Numbered from the stretch's first letter, positions 52,893-62,181 are shown. The stretch: 64,000 nt of DNA from Planctomycetota bacterium (GCA_039819165.1 JBCBSM010000001.1:2356001-2420000), one strand, 5' to 3'. Program-made: numbers and translations. The notes: generated by a model from the letters alone, not told the origin.

Positions 52893-54140
52893 ATGAGTCA
52901 CACGAAGGCCACCGTGCTGCTCGCGGGCCTCACCATGGGCCTGAGTGGCGCTGCACTCGCACAGTCCACCATGGATGAGGCCCGGGCGCTGGCGTCCGAG
53001 CGCAGGGGCGACGCATATCGCGCCACCCTCGCCCAGGGTGCCCAGACCGGCCCCGAGTTCTACGGCCTGCTGCAGTTCCAGTACAACTGGGTCATCCTCG
53101 GTGACGGCGGCATGGGCGGCGAGGACTTCGCCAACGGCTTCCAGAACAACCGCACCCAGCTCGGCGCCCGCGGCACCGTGGCCGACGGCTGGGAGTACAA
53201 CATCCTGGGCGACTTCTCCAACAGCTCGCCCGAGTCCGGCACCGCCGCCGGCGTCTTCAACCTCCTGGACTACTACGTCACCATCCCCGTGCCGGGCTTC
53301 AACGATAAGGCCAAGCTCACCATCGGCCAGTTCAAGCTGCCCTTCCTCTACGAGGAGAACGTCGCGGCCCAGAACCAGCTGCTCGGCGAGCGCTCGCCCG
53401 CCAACGAGTTCTTCAACCAGGGCCGCTCCGAGGGCATCCTGCTCACCTACGCCGGCGAGGAGGACGACGCCTACCGCTTCCAGGCCGCCTTCGCCGACGG
53501 CTTCCGCACCGGCGCCACGCCCATCGGCTCGCCCATCGAGGCCGACTTCCAGGTCGGCGGCCGCTTCGATTACAAGTTCTACGGCAGCTGGGAGCAGTTC
53601 GAGGACTTCACCGCCGACCCGAGCACGCCCGAGACCGCGCTCCGCATCGGTGGTGCCATCTACTACCAGGAGGGCGGCGATACCTCCTCGGGCCTGGGCG
53701 CCACAACCTTCGATAACGACATTCTCGGCGTCACCGGCGACATCCAGTGGGAGTACAACCAGTGGAGCGCCTTCGGCGCCTTCCAGCTGCAGGACTCCGA
53801 CGGCATGATGTCCCTCGGCGGCACCGATGTCGGCTTCGTCGCCCAGGGCGGCTACCGGCACGATGAGAACCACGAGGGCTTCGCCCGCTTCAGCATCATC
53901 ATCGCCGACAGCATGACTCCCGGCACCACGATGGATGCCGACGACCTGCCCGAGTTCGCCTTCGGCTACAACTACTACGTCTTCGGCGACCAGAGCGCCA
54001 AGTTCACCGCCGACATCGTCTTCATCTTCGATACCGTCAGCACCAGCCTGCTGCCGGCCGGCCAGAGCAACATCTCGCTCTTCCCGGACATCGACGACCC
54101 GCAGGTCGCCCTCCGCTCGCAGTTCCAGGTCACCTTCTGA
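52893..54140 (+). CDS. porin (phosphate-selective porin-like)
   Basis: 415 aa. Signal peptide (MSHTKATVLLAGLTMGLSGA, cleavage near ALAQ) followed by a short charged helix, then beta-strands of alternating residues (FYGLLQFQYNWVILGDGG, ADGWEYNILGDFS, AKLTIGQFKLPFLYEENVAA). The GQFKLPFxxE and final QFQVTF are typical of OprP/OprO-type porins with a terminal Phe. AAGGAG lies before ATG 52893. A PhoR/PhoB-like pair upstream supports an anion or phosphate role. The terminator at 54178 closes the unit. Confidence 0.85.
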   Translation: MSHTKATVLLAGLTMGLSGAALAQSTMDEARALASERRGDAYRATLAQGAQTGPEFYGLLQFQYNWVILGDGGMGGEDFANGFQNNRTQLGARGTVADGWEYNILGDFSNSSPESGTAAGVFNLLDYYVTIPVPGFNDKAKLTIGQFKLPFLYEENVAAQNQLLGERSPANEFFNQGRSEGILLTYAGEEDDAYRFQAAFADGFRTGATPIGSPIEADFQVGGRFDYKFYGSWEQFEDFTADPSTPETALRIGGAIYYQEGGDTSSGLGATTFDNDILGVTGDIQWEYNQWSAFGAFQLQDSDGMMSLGGTDVGFVAQGGYRHDENHEGFARFSIIIADSMTPGTTMDADDLPEFAFGYNYYVFGDQSAKFTADIVFIFDTVSTSLLPAGQSNISLFPDIDDPQVALRSQFQVTF

Positions 54141-54177
54141 TCCGCGAACCGCTTCCGATCGACAGCTGAAAGCAACG

Positions 54178-54199
54178 AACGGCCTCCGGGCCGTTTTTT
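54178..54199 (+). terminator. intrinsic terminator after the porin gene
   Basis: AACGGCC and GGCCGTT pair over 7 bp with loop TCCG, followed by TTTT. A clear rho-independent terminator 38 nt after the porin stop. Confidence 0.85.
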
Positions 54200-54245
54200 C
54201 GTGCGCCGTCCGAATGGCAATGCGCCGTGCGAGGACTACCCGCCG

Positions 54246-56138
54246 CTACATCCGCTCCAGCGTCGGGATGCCCAGCATGCCCAGTCCGTCCTCGAGCACC
54301 GAGGCCGTCAGGTCGCACAGCCGCAGCCGCGCGTCCCGCGTGGCGGCGTCCTCGGCGCCCAGCACCTTGCACGCCGTGTAGAAGCCGCTGAATCGCGTGG
54401 CGATCTCCAGCATGTGCTGGCACAGCCGATGCGGCTCGAGGTGCTGCACCACGTCCCGCACCACCGTGGGATAGCGGAGCAGCGCGAGCGCCAGCTGCTT
54501 CTCGGCCTCGTGCCCGATGGCGTACGCCGCCGATCGCCAGCCCCCATCCGCCCCACGCTGCTGCGCCTCGCGGAACATGCTGCGGATCCGCACGATGGCG
54601 TAGAGCAGGTAGGGACCCGTGTCGCCCTCGAACGCCAGGATGCGGTCGAAGTCGAACACGTAGTCCCGCATCCGGTCGTTGGCCAGGTCGGCGAAACGCA
54701 GCGCCGCGATCGCGATCGTCTCGGCCGTCGCATCCCGCGTGGCCGCATCCAGGTCGCTGCCCCGCTCGGCGAGGGCCGAGGCGGCCCGCTCGCGCGCCTC
54801 GTCCAGCAGGTCGCTGAGCTTGACGCTCTCGCCCGATCGCGTCTTGAACGGCCGGCCGTCCTTGCCCAGGATCGTGCCGAAGGCCGCGTGCTCCAGCGAC
54901 GCCGGCGTGCCGTCGGGCTGCGCCGCGTATCCCGCCCGCCGCGCCGCGGCGAACACCTGCCGGAAGTGCAGCGCCTGCCGCACGTCGACGCAGTAGACCA
55001 CGCGGCTGGCGCCGAAGTCCTGCACCCTCCGCCGCACCGCCGCCACGTCGGTCGTGGCGTAGAGGTAGCCACCGTCCCGCTTGCGGACCAGCGCGGGCTG
55101 CTCGATCTCCTCGAGCCGCACGACGAGCGCGCCGCCGTCCTCGGTCGCCACGCCGCGCTCGATCAGGTCCTCGACCATCGGCGTCAGCTCGTCGCGGTAG
55201 CTCGATTCGCCCGCGCTGTGCTCGTCGGTCACGTTCGCGTTGAGCCGCGCGCAGGCCGCCAGGCACGCCGCCATCGTCACCTCGCGGACCCGCTCCCAGA
55301 TCGCCACGGCCCCGGCATCGCCCGACTGCAACGCCACCAGCGTCGACTTGGCCTCGTCGAGGGCCTCGTCAGCATCGGCGACCTCGGCCTCCAGCTCGGC
55401 CAGGATCTTGGGCCCCATAGACCACTTCTGCGCGACCTGCAGCCCCACGCGGCCCGCCGACGTCCGCCGCTGCTCTGCCCGATAGATCCGATCCAGTTCG
55501 TCGAGCGTGATCGAGCCCAGGTCGATCTCGCCCGCCTCGGAGGCGCGCGCAAGGTGGTGCACCACCATCGCGATGGGCAGCCCCCAGTCGCCCACGTGGT
55601 TCTGGCGGACGACATCGTGCCCCAGCCGCTCGAATACCCGCGCCAGCGCATCGCCGATGACGATCGCCCGCACGTGCCCCACGTGCATCTGCTTGGCGAG
55701 GTTCACGCCGCACAGGTCCACCACGATCCGCATCGGCTCGTCGGCGGGCGGCAAGCCCAGGCTCGGCGCATCCATCTCGCCCAGCAGGCCGGCGATCGCC
55801 TCGGGCCGCAGCTTCACGTTGATGAACCCCGGGCCCGCGATCGACGACGCGTCCAGCGGCTCGGCCAGCCCCTCCAGATCCACCGCCTCGACGATCGCGG
55901 CGGCGATGTCCCGAGGCTTGCTCCCCAGAGCCTTGCCCAGCGGCATCGCCGCGTTGCACTGGAAGTCGCCGAGCTCGGCCCGCTTGCTCGGCGCGATCAT
56001 CGCCGCCGCGTCCGCCGGCGCATCCGACACGCCCGCGCGGATCGCCGCACGGAACCGGTCGGCCAGCAGCTCCACCGGGTCGAGCGCGGGCGTGCTCCGC
56101 TCGGACAGGACGGTCGCGTCTTCGGCGTTCTCGGGCAT
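54246..56138 (-). CDS. argS: arginyl-tRNA synthetase
   Basis: 630-aa class I enzyme that charges tRNA-Arg. HIGH motif as HVGH in KQMHVGHVRAIVIGDALARV; the class-specific KFKTRSG-like segment is GKDGRPFKTRSGESVKL; the C-terminal anticodon-binding DALR-type helices include LLRYPTVVRDVVQHLEPHRL. The N-terminal ADD domain (about 20-110) is present. ATG 56138 gives the normal length. Last gene of a six-gene minus-strand run; 35 nt after the substrate-binding protein. Confidence 0.95.
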   Translation of the reverse strand: MPENAEDATVLSERSTPALDPVELLADRFRAAIRAGVSDAPADAAAMIAPSKRAELGDFQCNAAMPLGKALGSKPRDIAAAIVEAVDLEGLAEPLDASSIAGPGFINVKLRPEAIAGLLGEMDAPSLGLPPADEPMRIVVDLCGVNLAKQMHVGHVRAIVIGDALARVFERLGHDVVRQNHVGDWGLPIAMVVHHLARASEAGEIDLGSITLDELDRIYRAEQRRTSAGRVGLQVAQKWSMGPKILAELEAEVADADEALDEAKSTLVALQSGDAGAVAIWERVREVTMAACLAACARLNANVTDEHSAGESSYRDELTPMVEDLIERGVATEDGGALVVRLEEIEQPALVRKRDGGYLYATTDVAAVRRRVQDFGASRVVYCVDVRQALHFRQVFAAARRAGYAAQPDGTPASLEHAAFGTILGKDGRPFKTRSGESVKLSDLLDEARERAASALAERGSDLDAATRDATAETIAIAALRFADLANDRMRDYVFDFDRILAFEGDTGPYLLYAIVRIRSMFREAQQRGADGGWRSAAYAIGHEAEKQLALALLRYPTVVRDVVQHLEPHRLCQHMLEIATRFSGFYTACKVLGAEDAATRDARLRLCDLTASVLEDGLGMLGIPTLERM

Positions 56139-56173
56139 GAGCAGATCGTAGCTCGCGGCATTCGCTGGCCGGC

Positions 56174-57100
56174 CTATGGCGGCGGCTCGCCTGCGCCCCA
56201 CAGCCGCTCGTCGCGCCACCGCTCCAGCTGCGCGCGCAGCTCCCGCGCATACCGCAGCGTCGACGTCGACGCCATGAGCACCTCGGGGTCATCGACGAGC
56301 GCTACGCGGCCGTCCTCGATCGCGGTGATCGGCAACCGCGCGAGGATCCCCAGCGCCGCCTCCAGCCGGGTGCCGTCCCCGGCCGCCGCCGACGGATCGC
56401 CCCGCTCCCGCGGATCGAGCAGCACGATCGCGTCGGGGTCGATCGCCAGCACGTCCTCGGCGTCGAGCGGCAGGTACGCCCGGCCCTCGGGCAGCGCCGC
56501 CACGCCGCCGATCCGCTCGAGCACCTCCTGGTGCACCGAGCCCGGCCCCAGCGCCGCCGGCGGCGTGCCCGCCATGAGCACCAGCACGCGACCCGCGCCG
56601 GCCAGCGACGCATCCGGCCGCAACGCCTCGGCGAAGCGGGCCGACGGCGGCTCCCCCGCATCGCGGTCCCGCGACACCAACGCGTGCACGTCGTCGGCGA
56701 TCGCGATCAGGTCGTCCAGCCCCACTAGCGGGAACGTGCGGATCTCGAAGCCCGCACGATCGGCCAGCCGCGCTGCCGCCTCGGGCGGCCCGCCCGAGCT
56801 CTCTATGTACAGGTGCGTCGGCTGCGCCGCCAGCAGCGATTCGAGGTCGACGCCCGCGGCATCGCCGACGACCGCGACATCCGACGGCAACGCGACGTCC
56901 CAGCCCGACCGTCCCACCGCCAGGTCGCTCGCGCCGAAGTCCCGCAGCAGCACGCCTACCGCCGGGCTCGTCGTGGCGATCCGCAGGGCGGCGGATTGCG
57001 TCGCGGACGGCGTCGAGGCCGCTCGCTCGCACCCTGCGATCGTCAGGCCAAGGAGCACGGCGATGCACCACGCCGCAAGAGCCGTCCACGCCCGCATCAC
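56174..57100 (-). CDS. periplasmic substrate-binding lipoprotein (BtuF-like)
   Basis: 308 aa. Lipoprotein signal with lipobox IAGC (near residue 24), then a fold like class III substrate-binding proteins of ABC importers for iron-siderophore or cobalamin: LRIATTSPAVGVLLRDFGAS, VVGDAAGVDLESLLAAQPTH and IDPDAIVLLDPRERG. No ABC permease or ATPase lies next to it. The start is GTG 57100 or ATG 57097, overlapping the stop of the BshC-like gene (coupled). Cobalamin binding would suit the B12-dependent mutase in this window; inferred only. Confidence 0.75.
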   Translation of the reverse strand: MMRAWTALAAWCIAVLLGLTIAGCERAASTPSATQSAALRIATTSPAVGVLLRDFGASDLAVGRSGWDVALPSDVAVVGDAAGVDLESLLAAQPTHLYIESSGGPPEAAARLADRAGFEIRTFPLVGLDDLIAIADDVHALVSRDRDAGEPPSARFAEALRPDASLAGAGRVLVLMAGTPPAALGPGSVHQEVLERIGGVAALPEGRAYLPLDAEDVLAIDPDAIVLLDPRERGDPSAAAGDGTRLEAALGILARLPITAIEDGRVALVDDPEVLMASTSTLRYARELRAQLERWRDERLWGAGEPPP

Positions 57101-58479
57101 AGCGCACCAACCGCATCGCGGATCCGCTCCGCGAGCGACCGCAGCGTGCCGGGGTCATGCAGCGGGAAGGGCCAGGTCCGATCCAGCTCGACCCGCTCGT
57201 CTCGCAGCCGCTCCTTCAGCGCGGCACGCTCGCGCTCCAGCTCGGCCAGCTGCTGGGCGCCGGCGTCCCGCGCGTCCCGCACGACGCCCCGCATGGCGGC
57301 GAACAGCCGCGACCGCTCGGCCGACCCGTGCGGCGCATCGTCTATCTGCGACACTAGCTCATCCCGTTGCGCGCCCAGCGAATCCAGCCCCAGCTCCTCG
57401 GGGTGGTTCGCGGCGTGGTGCAGCCGCCAGGCGGCACGCTCAGCGCCCGCGGGGTCGGGCCGGGGGCCCTCGCGGAGGGGCAGATAGGCCGTCGCCGTCG
57501 CGAGCACCGCGGGCGCCAGCGGCGTCTCGCCCAGCCATCCATCGAGCCAGGTGCGCGTGGCGGCGTCGTACCGCGCGCCGCCCGCGCCGGTGACCCACAC
57601 GTCGCACAGCAGCCGGCGGACGTGCCCGGTCAGCAGCAACGCCCGCGGCAGCAGACGGCCCTCGGCATCATCGCCGATGCGCACCCGCCGCCGCGGGGCG
57701 CCGTCCACGATCGACCACAGCGGCAGCTCATCGTCCTCGAGTGGCCGCAGCCCGGCGTCGGGGTGCGCGCCCACCGCCGCGTTGTACGCGCGCACGCACG
57801 CCGCACCATCCTTGCGCACCCGCGCCGCGACCATCTCGAAGGCGTGGCCCCGCGACAGCTCGCTTGCGTGCAGCCGATCCACGCCCCGCACGCCCGTCGA
57901 TTCCTCCGCGAGCTCGAGCGCCGCAGCGGTGAACTGCGCCGCGGCATTCCCGGCAGATGCGTGCCGCGCGAGCGCGCTCCGCATCGACTCCAGCCCGCAT
58001 TCGGCCCGCGCGTGGGGCCACTCCGTCCGCGCCCGCCGGGGCGTCGCCGCGGGCTCGATCGCCGGCCGCGCGCACGTCGCCGTGCCCGGCCGCACGAACT
58101 GGTCGGGCGCGGCGATCCACTCCCGCCGCCGCAGCCGCCCCTCGTGCGTCTCGGCCGGATACGGGATGACCGTCGGCTCGTGCGCGTCCTGGTCGGGCAC
58201 CAGCCACACCAGCGCCGCGTCCAATCGCTCGGCCAGCGCGGCCGCGGCGATCAGCTTCGCGAGGATGCCCGCGTGCCAGAGTTCGGCCTGGTGCCCCGAC
58301 ATGACGATCGGGCGGTCCGTCGGCAACCCCACCTCGGCCCGCGCCGCCGCGAGCGCGGCCCGCGGCGGCTCCAGCATCGCTGGCAGAGGCTCGATGGCCG
58401 ACACCTCGATCGAGGCGACGTCGCCAGCGGCGCCCTCGGCGTGCAACTCCGTCATGCCCTCGGTCGCATCCGGTAGCAT
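57097..58479 (-). CDS. BshC-like protein (bacillithiol cysteine ligase)
   Basis: 460 aa. Its N-terminal part has PIVMSGHQAELWHAGILAK, the counterpart of the BshC TGQQxGLxxGPLYT motif, and LVWLVPDQDAHEPTVIPYP, the counterpart of the conserved V-x-E/D-D-H segment. The C-terminus has a coiled-coil region (ELERERAALKERLRDERVEL). BshC joins cysteine to GlcN-malate in bacillithiol synthesis; a BshB-like deacetylase is in the window at 41.5 kb. ATG 58479 with GGAG at 8 nt. The call is by motif and is a divergent member. Confidence 0.65.
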   Translation of the reverse strand: MLPDATEGMTELHAEGAAGDVASIEVSAIEPLPAMLEPPRAALAAARAEVGLPTDRPIVMSGHQAELWHAGILAKLIAAAALAERLDAALVWLVPDQDAHEPTVIPYPAETHEGRLRRREWIAAPDQFVRPGTATCARPAIEPAATPRRARTEWPHARAECGLESMRSALARHASAGNAAAQFTAAALELAEESTGVRGVDRLHASELSRGHAFEMVAARVRKDGAACVRAYNAAVGAHPDAGLRPLEDDELPLWSIVDGAPRRRVRIGDDAEGRLLPRALLLTGHVRRLLCDVWVTGAGGARYDAATRTWLDGWLGETPLAPAVLATATAYLPLREGPRPDPAGAERAAWRLHHAANHPEELGLDSLGAQRDELVSQIDDAPHGSAERSRLFAAMRGVVRDARDAGAQQLAELERERAALKERLRDERVELDRTWPFPLHDPGTLRSLAERIRDAVGAL

Positions 58480-58522
58480 GGGCCGCTCCGTCCCTCGATC
58501 CGCGTGTGGATCAGCGCCGGGC

Positions 58523-59251
58523 TCACGCCGAACACGAGCAGCCCTGTGGCAGGCGATCCGCGCACCGCTCCAGCTCGGCGTGCAGCACCTCGCGGTAGTG
58601 CGCCAGCCGGTGGTCGCGATCGTCCAGCGGGCCGCCGAAGGACCGCGTCGCGTCGTTGTAGATCAGCCGCACCGGCACCTCGCCGATCCGCAGCCCCGCC
58701 GCCACCGCCTGCACCCAGAACTGCATCGGAAAGGCGTACCCGCTGACGTCCAGCGTGAGCCGTTGCAACGCCGACACGCGGTAGGCCTTGAAGCCGCAGA
58801 AGGCATCGGTCAGCGACAGGCCCAGCCGCCGGTTCAGTTCCTCGGTGATCGTCAGGTTGATGGCCCGGCGATCCGCCGGCGGCGCGTCGTTCTCGGGGTG
58901 CGCATCGAGGTACCGCGAGCCGCTGATCACGTCCAGATCGTCCCGCTCGATGGCCCGCAGGAAGTCCGGGATCGCCGCCGGCTCGTGCTGCTCGTCGCAG
59001 TCCATCGTGATGACCCAGTCGAAGCCGTCGACCGCCGCCCACCGGAAGGCATCCAGCAGCGAGTTGCCGTAACCCCGGTTGTGCGCGTGCCGGATGACCT
59101 CGACGGGATGCTCGGCCAGCATCGTCGGCGTCGCGTCCTGCGAGCCGTCGTCGATCACCAGCACGTCGGGCACCCGCTCCAGCACCCGCGAGAGCACCCG
59201 CCGCAGGTACTTCTCTTCGTTGTACACGGGGATTGCAAGCAGCGTGCGCAC
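58523..59251 (-). CDS. glycosyltransferase family 2
   Basis: 242 aa. GT-A fold: RTLLAIPVYNEEKYLRRVLS, VLVIDDGSQDATPTML, RGYGNSLLDAFRWA and the acidic metal-site segment ITMDCDEQHEPAAIP (DxD-like). GTG 59251 has a GAGGAGG SD; the ATG at 59269 lies upstream of that SD. No C-terminal membrane helices, so it is a soluble or peripheral enzyme, likely like DPM/Dol-P-Man-type synthases or a cell-wall polysaccharide enzyme. Substrate unknown. Confidence 0.88.
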   Translation of the reverse strand: MRTLLAIPVYNEEKYLRRVLSRVLERVPDVLVIDDGSQDATPTMLAEHPVEVIRHAHNRGYGNSLLDAFRWAAVDGFDWVITMDCDEQHEPAAIPDFLRAIERDDLDVISGSRYLDAHPENDAPPADRRAINLTITEELNRRLGLSLTDAFCGFKAYRVSALQRLTLDVSGYAFPMQFWVQAVAAGLRIGEVPVRLIYNDATRSFGGPLDDRDHRLAHYREVLHAELERCADRLPQGCSCSA

Positions 59252-59322
59252 GTCTTCGCCTCCTCGCATCCGGCGTCCGTGCACCGATCGTCGCCGCGGG
59301 CCGCACACCGTCGATCGCGCCG

Positions 59323-59973
59323 CTAGGGCGACGCGGGGTAGTACGGGTCCTCGCTCTCCTGCCGCTCCCGCTCGTTGCGGGCCAGCGAGGTGTAGGCCTC
59401 GAAGCCGAACGGCAGATCGTCCTTGCTCTCGGTCGAGCCGCTCGGCCGACGCCGCGCCTGCTGCTGTGCGCGGCCCGCCGCCTCGATCTGCGCCATCAGC
59501 TCGGGCGTCAGCGCGTGGAACGCGCGGATCTCCGACACCGGCAGCGTGTACAGCTCGCCCGGCGGCGTGCGGATCTGGAAGATGCTGCACTCCACCGCCT
59601 GCGAGATCGCCCGCGCCGTCGGATCGCTGTTGATGCCGCACGCCAGCATCGGGTACACCTGGCCGATGGGGATCCGCTCGCCCCCGTGCGTCAGGATCGC
59701 CATCCGGCCGTCGAACAGCTCCGGCGCGGGCGGCGCCGCAGTGCCCACCGACGTCACGATCTGCTGGCCCGAGGGCAGCGTGTTGTTCGCCGCTTCCGCC
59801 CGACGCAGCCCCTCGATCGACAGCGTCGTCAGGATCTCGCGGCAGATGTCGTGCCAGAACGCATCACGCAGCAGCGAGGCACGCTCGAGCGACGGCGGAC
59901 CCGGCCGAGGCCGGGGTGCCTCCGCCGGCGCGGGGGCGTTCGTGGGCGGCGCTGCTGGGGTCTCCGGCGACAT
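59323..59973 (-). CDS. conserved-looking protein of unknown function
   Basis: 216 aa, family not recognised. A Pro/Ala-rich start (PETPAAPPTNAPAPAEAPRP) precedes a globular alpha/beta region (about 30-150; LRDAFWHDICREILTTLSIE, GERIPIGQVYPMLACGINSD) and a charged tail with ESEDPYYPASP. No signal peptide or membrane helix. It sits in the same run as the glycosyltransferase and the ClpP-like gene, 71 and 86 nt away. ATG 59973 is the natural start; no clear SD. Confidence 0.6.
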   Translation of the reverse strand: MSPETPAAPPTNAPAPAEAPRPRPGPPSLERASLLRDAFWHDICREILTTLSIEGLRRAEAANNTLPSGQQIVTSVGTAAPPAPELFDGRMAILTHGGERIPIGQVYPMLACGINSDPTARAISQAVECSIFQIRTPPGELYTLPVSEIRAFHALTPELMAQIEAAGRAQQQARRRPSGSTESKDDLPFGFEAYTSLARNERERQESEDPYYPASP

Positions 59974-60059
59974 AAGCGCAGCGTAGCGACCTGTCGCTTC
60001 GCGGGCCCGCCCGGTCGAGCATCCCCGATAGTCCCAAGTTCTTGGTTCGGCGGCGGGTC

Positions 60060-61238
60060 CTACAGGTCCGCCTCGGCCCGGGCCCGCGCATCGGCCAGCG
60101 ATCGCCGCAGCGACTCGATCGCTCGCCGCCACGCGTCCCCTGCGTCGGCCTCCACGCCCGGTAGGTCGGCCTGATCGGGCGCCCGCGTCCGCAGCAACTC
60201 GGGCGTCCGCCTCGCGAGTTCCTCGAGCGCCCGCACCGCCGCCTCGCCCTCGGCGATGGGCCCCAGCGCCCGCCGCGCCCGCTCCACCCGCGCCCGCCGG
60301 TACGCGGCATCGCCCAGCCCGCTTCCAAGCCGCCGGCGGAGCGCCGCCGCCGCCCCCGCCTCCGCCGCCCGGGCCGACCCCAGCAGCGCACGACCGCGAT
60401 CGAGGGCGTCCGCCAGCCCGTTCTCGATCGTGATCCGCCGAGTCCGCCGGGCGCGATCGACGTCGCCGGCGAGCGCCTGCCGGATGGCGTCGCGGGCGTG
60501 CCGCGCCTCGCCGTCGACGAGCTTCAGCGCGATCGCCATCTCGCAATCCACCCGGCCCGCAGACCCGCCGCCCGCCAGCGGCTCGATGAGCGTCACCATC
60601 ACCTCGGCGTCCTGCGGCGCCACCGGCCCGACCACCAGCCTCGACGAACCGCCCAGCACGCGGGTCGCCCGGATCGTGCCCGAGGGCCTCAGCAGCGCAT
60701 TGGCGGCCTGCTCGTCGGCCCCCCGCCGCTGCAGCGCCACCCACAGCCCCGAGTAGCGCTCCCGCAGCACCCGCTCGCCGTCCAGGTCCGCCGGCGCCAG
60801 CGGCTCGCACGCCGCCGGCCCCTCCCAGGCGGCGGCGACCGCGCCGGCCATCCACGCGGCGTCGGCACGCACCGCCAGCTCGAGCTGGCCCGCGCCCACC
60901 TCGTTATCGCCCCCGCCGGCCAGGAACACCCACACCGGCACGTCGGCCTCGTCCATCGACGAGCCCAGCCGCCACGCCAGATCCGACCGCACCGCGTTGC
61001 CCGAGAGCTCCAGCAGCACGCCGGCGGCGTGCTCCCCGCCCGCAACGCGGATCGCCTCCTCGATGCCCTCGGCCATCGCCGTCGTCTCGATGTCGTCCGC
61101 CACCCGGACGTGCACCACCAGACCCCGGCCCGGGCCCGGGTCTCGGCTTGTCCCTGCCCCACCCAGCACGGCCACCAGCGCGAGGGCTCCGAGAACCAAA
61201 ACCGCTAACGCCTTGCTGCGTATGGACTTCTCGGACAT
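60060..61238 (-). CDS. membrane-anchored protein with degenerate ClpP/SppA-like domain
   Basis: 392 aa. One N-terminal helix (ALAVLVLGALALVAVLGGAG), then a domain resembling ClpP-class (SppA/NfeD) folds: DDIETTAMAEGIEEAIRVAG, AAGVLLELSGNAVRSDLAWRL and VPVWVFLAGGGDNEVGAGQL, in the usual order. The catalytic Ser segment is not clear, so it is likely inactive. The C-terminal half is a long Arg/Ala-rich helical region (about 260-390), probably coiled coil. ATG 61238 was used; a GTG at 61259 with GAGAGG before it is a good alternative start. Confidence 0.55.
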   Translation of the reverse strand: MSEKSIRSKALAVLVLGALALVAVLGGAGTSRDPGPGRGLVVHVRVADDIETTAMAEGIEEAIRVAGGEHAAGVLLELSGNAVRSDLAWRLGSSMDEADVPVWVFLAGGGDNEVGAGQLELAVRADAAWMAGAVAAAWEGPAACEPLAPADLDGERVLRERYSGLWVALQRRGADEQAANALLRPSGTIRATRVLGGSSRLVVGPVAPQDAEVMVTLIEPLAGGGSAGRVDCEMAIALKLVDGEARHARDAIRQALAGDVDRARRTRRITIENGLADALDRGRALLGSARAAEAGAAAALRRRLGSGLGDAAYRRARVERARRALGPIAEGEAAVRALEELARRTPELLRTRAPDQADLPGVEADAGDAWRRAIESLRRSLADARARAEADL

Positions 61239-61451
61239 GCTGGCACCGTCGTCCACGGGGAGGCCCTCTCGCCGGCGACCAGCATACCGGACGCGGCATG
61301 GTTCTGCGCGCGTTTTGCTCCGCGGCGGGTTGGCCCATGCCCTCACAACCCGGAGCGGTCCGCACGCGTCCACGCGAAATCGCGCCCACGAGCGAAGTCC
61401 GCCCCGTCGTCGGCCGATGCTACCGGCGGTGTGGAAGCCGGAGGTGTGGCC

Positions 61452-61691
61452 ATGGCTGGCAACGAGCAGGGATTCGAGGATCTACGCCAGATCCTCCACA
61501 AGCTGGATCGATCGCTCGACGAGGCGCAACGCAAGCGGACCCATGGCCCGGGCGACGAGCCCGAGCCCCGCACCGCCCCCGAACCCACACCCGCCCTGAC
61601 CGAGGATGCGCAGTCCGGCGCCTCCAACGGACGGCTCAAGGCCCGCCCGCTCCGCCGCGCCCGCCCGGAGAACTCCGGTTGGGTGCGATAG
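61452..61691 (+). CDS. small protein of unknown function
   Basis: 79 aa. Helical start (FEDLRQILHKLDRSLDEAQR) and a Pro/Glu-rich then basic tail (RLKARPLRRARPENS). No signal or membrane helix. GGAGG lies 7 nt before ATG 61452. It is 32 nt before the STAS gene in the same direction, so they may be co-transcribed. Family unknown. Confidence 0.55.
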   Translation: MAGNEQGFEDLRQILHKLDRSLDEAQRKRTHGPGDEPEPRTAPEPTPALTEDAQSGASNGRLKARPLRRARPENSGWVR

Positions 61692-61722
61692 GGCGGCCAA
61701 CCTCCCCGCCGGAGAGTCCACC

Positions 61723-62181
61723 ATGCTGTCCCGCCTGTTTCGCAAGGATCCCAACGCCAAGAGGTCAAGCATGGACGCCGCGGATCTCGAAGCACTCGCC
61801 GCGCAGGTGGACCCCAACGACGGGCTCGCCTCCTTCGACCGCTTCGGCTCCACCATCGTCGCCACGCTCAAGGCCCGCACGCTCTCGGGCCAGGAAGCCG
61901 CCGCCCTCGTCGTTGCGCTCACCGACCGCATCACCGACGCCGACCCGCCCTGCCACCACGTCGTGCTCGACCTGCAGAACGTCGACTACATGGACTCGGC
62001 CTGCATCGGCGTGCTCGTCGAGTTGCTGACGCGCCTCCAGAAGGCCGGCGGCCGCGTCGCACTGGTCAACGCCGCCACCAACGTCGAGTGCCTCTTCAAG
62101 CTCACCCGCCTCGACCGCCTCTTCCCCATCTGCCGCGACGTCATGCGCGCCATCGAGGCCGTCGAACGCCACGCCGCCTGA
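61723..62181 (+). CDS. STAS-domain protein (anti-sigma factor antagonist-like)
   Basis: 152 aa. The STAS fold (about 35-150) shows TIVATLKARTLSGQEAAAL, HHVVLDLQNVDYMDSACIGV (the Asp-Ser site of SpoIIAA/RsbV-type proteins) and GGRVALVNAATNVECLFKLT. The N-terminal extension before it is basic. SD GGAGAG before ATG 61723. It probably acts in a partner-switching pathway, but no anti-sigma kinase or sigma gene is in the window. Closed by a strong hairpin at 62203. Confidence 0.85.
   Translation: MLSRLFRKDPNAKRSSMDAADLEALAAQVDPNDGLASFDRFGSTIVATLKARTLSGQEAAALVVALTDRITDADPPCHHVVLDLQNVDYMDSACIGVLVELLTRLQKAGGRVALVNAATNVECLFKLTRLDRLFPICRDVMRAIEAVERHAA

Noticed and set aside
57097-57100. Whether the substrate-binding lipoprotein starts at GTG 57100 or ATG 57097
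   Set aside because: Both lie within the stop overlap with the BshC-like gene; the choice changes one residue and has no bearing on function.
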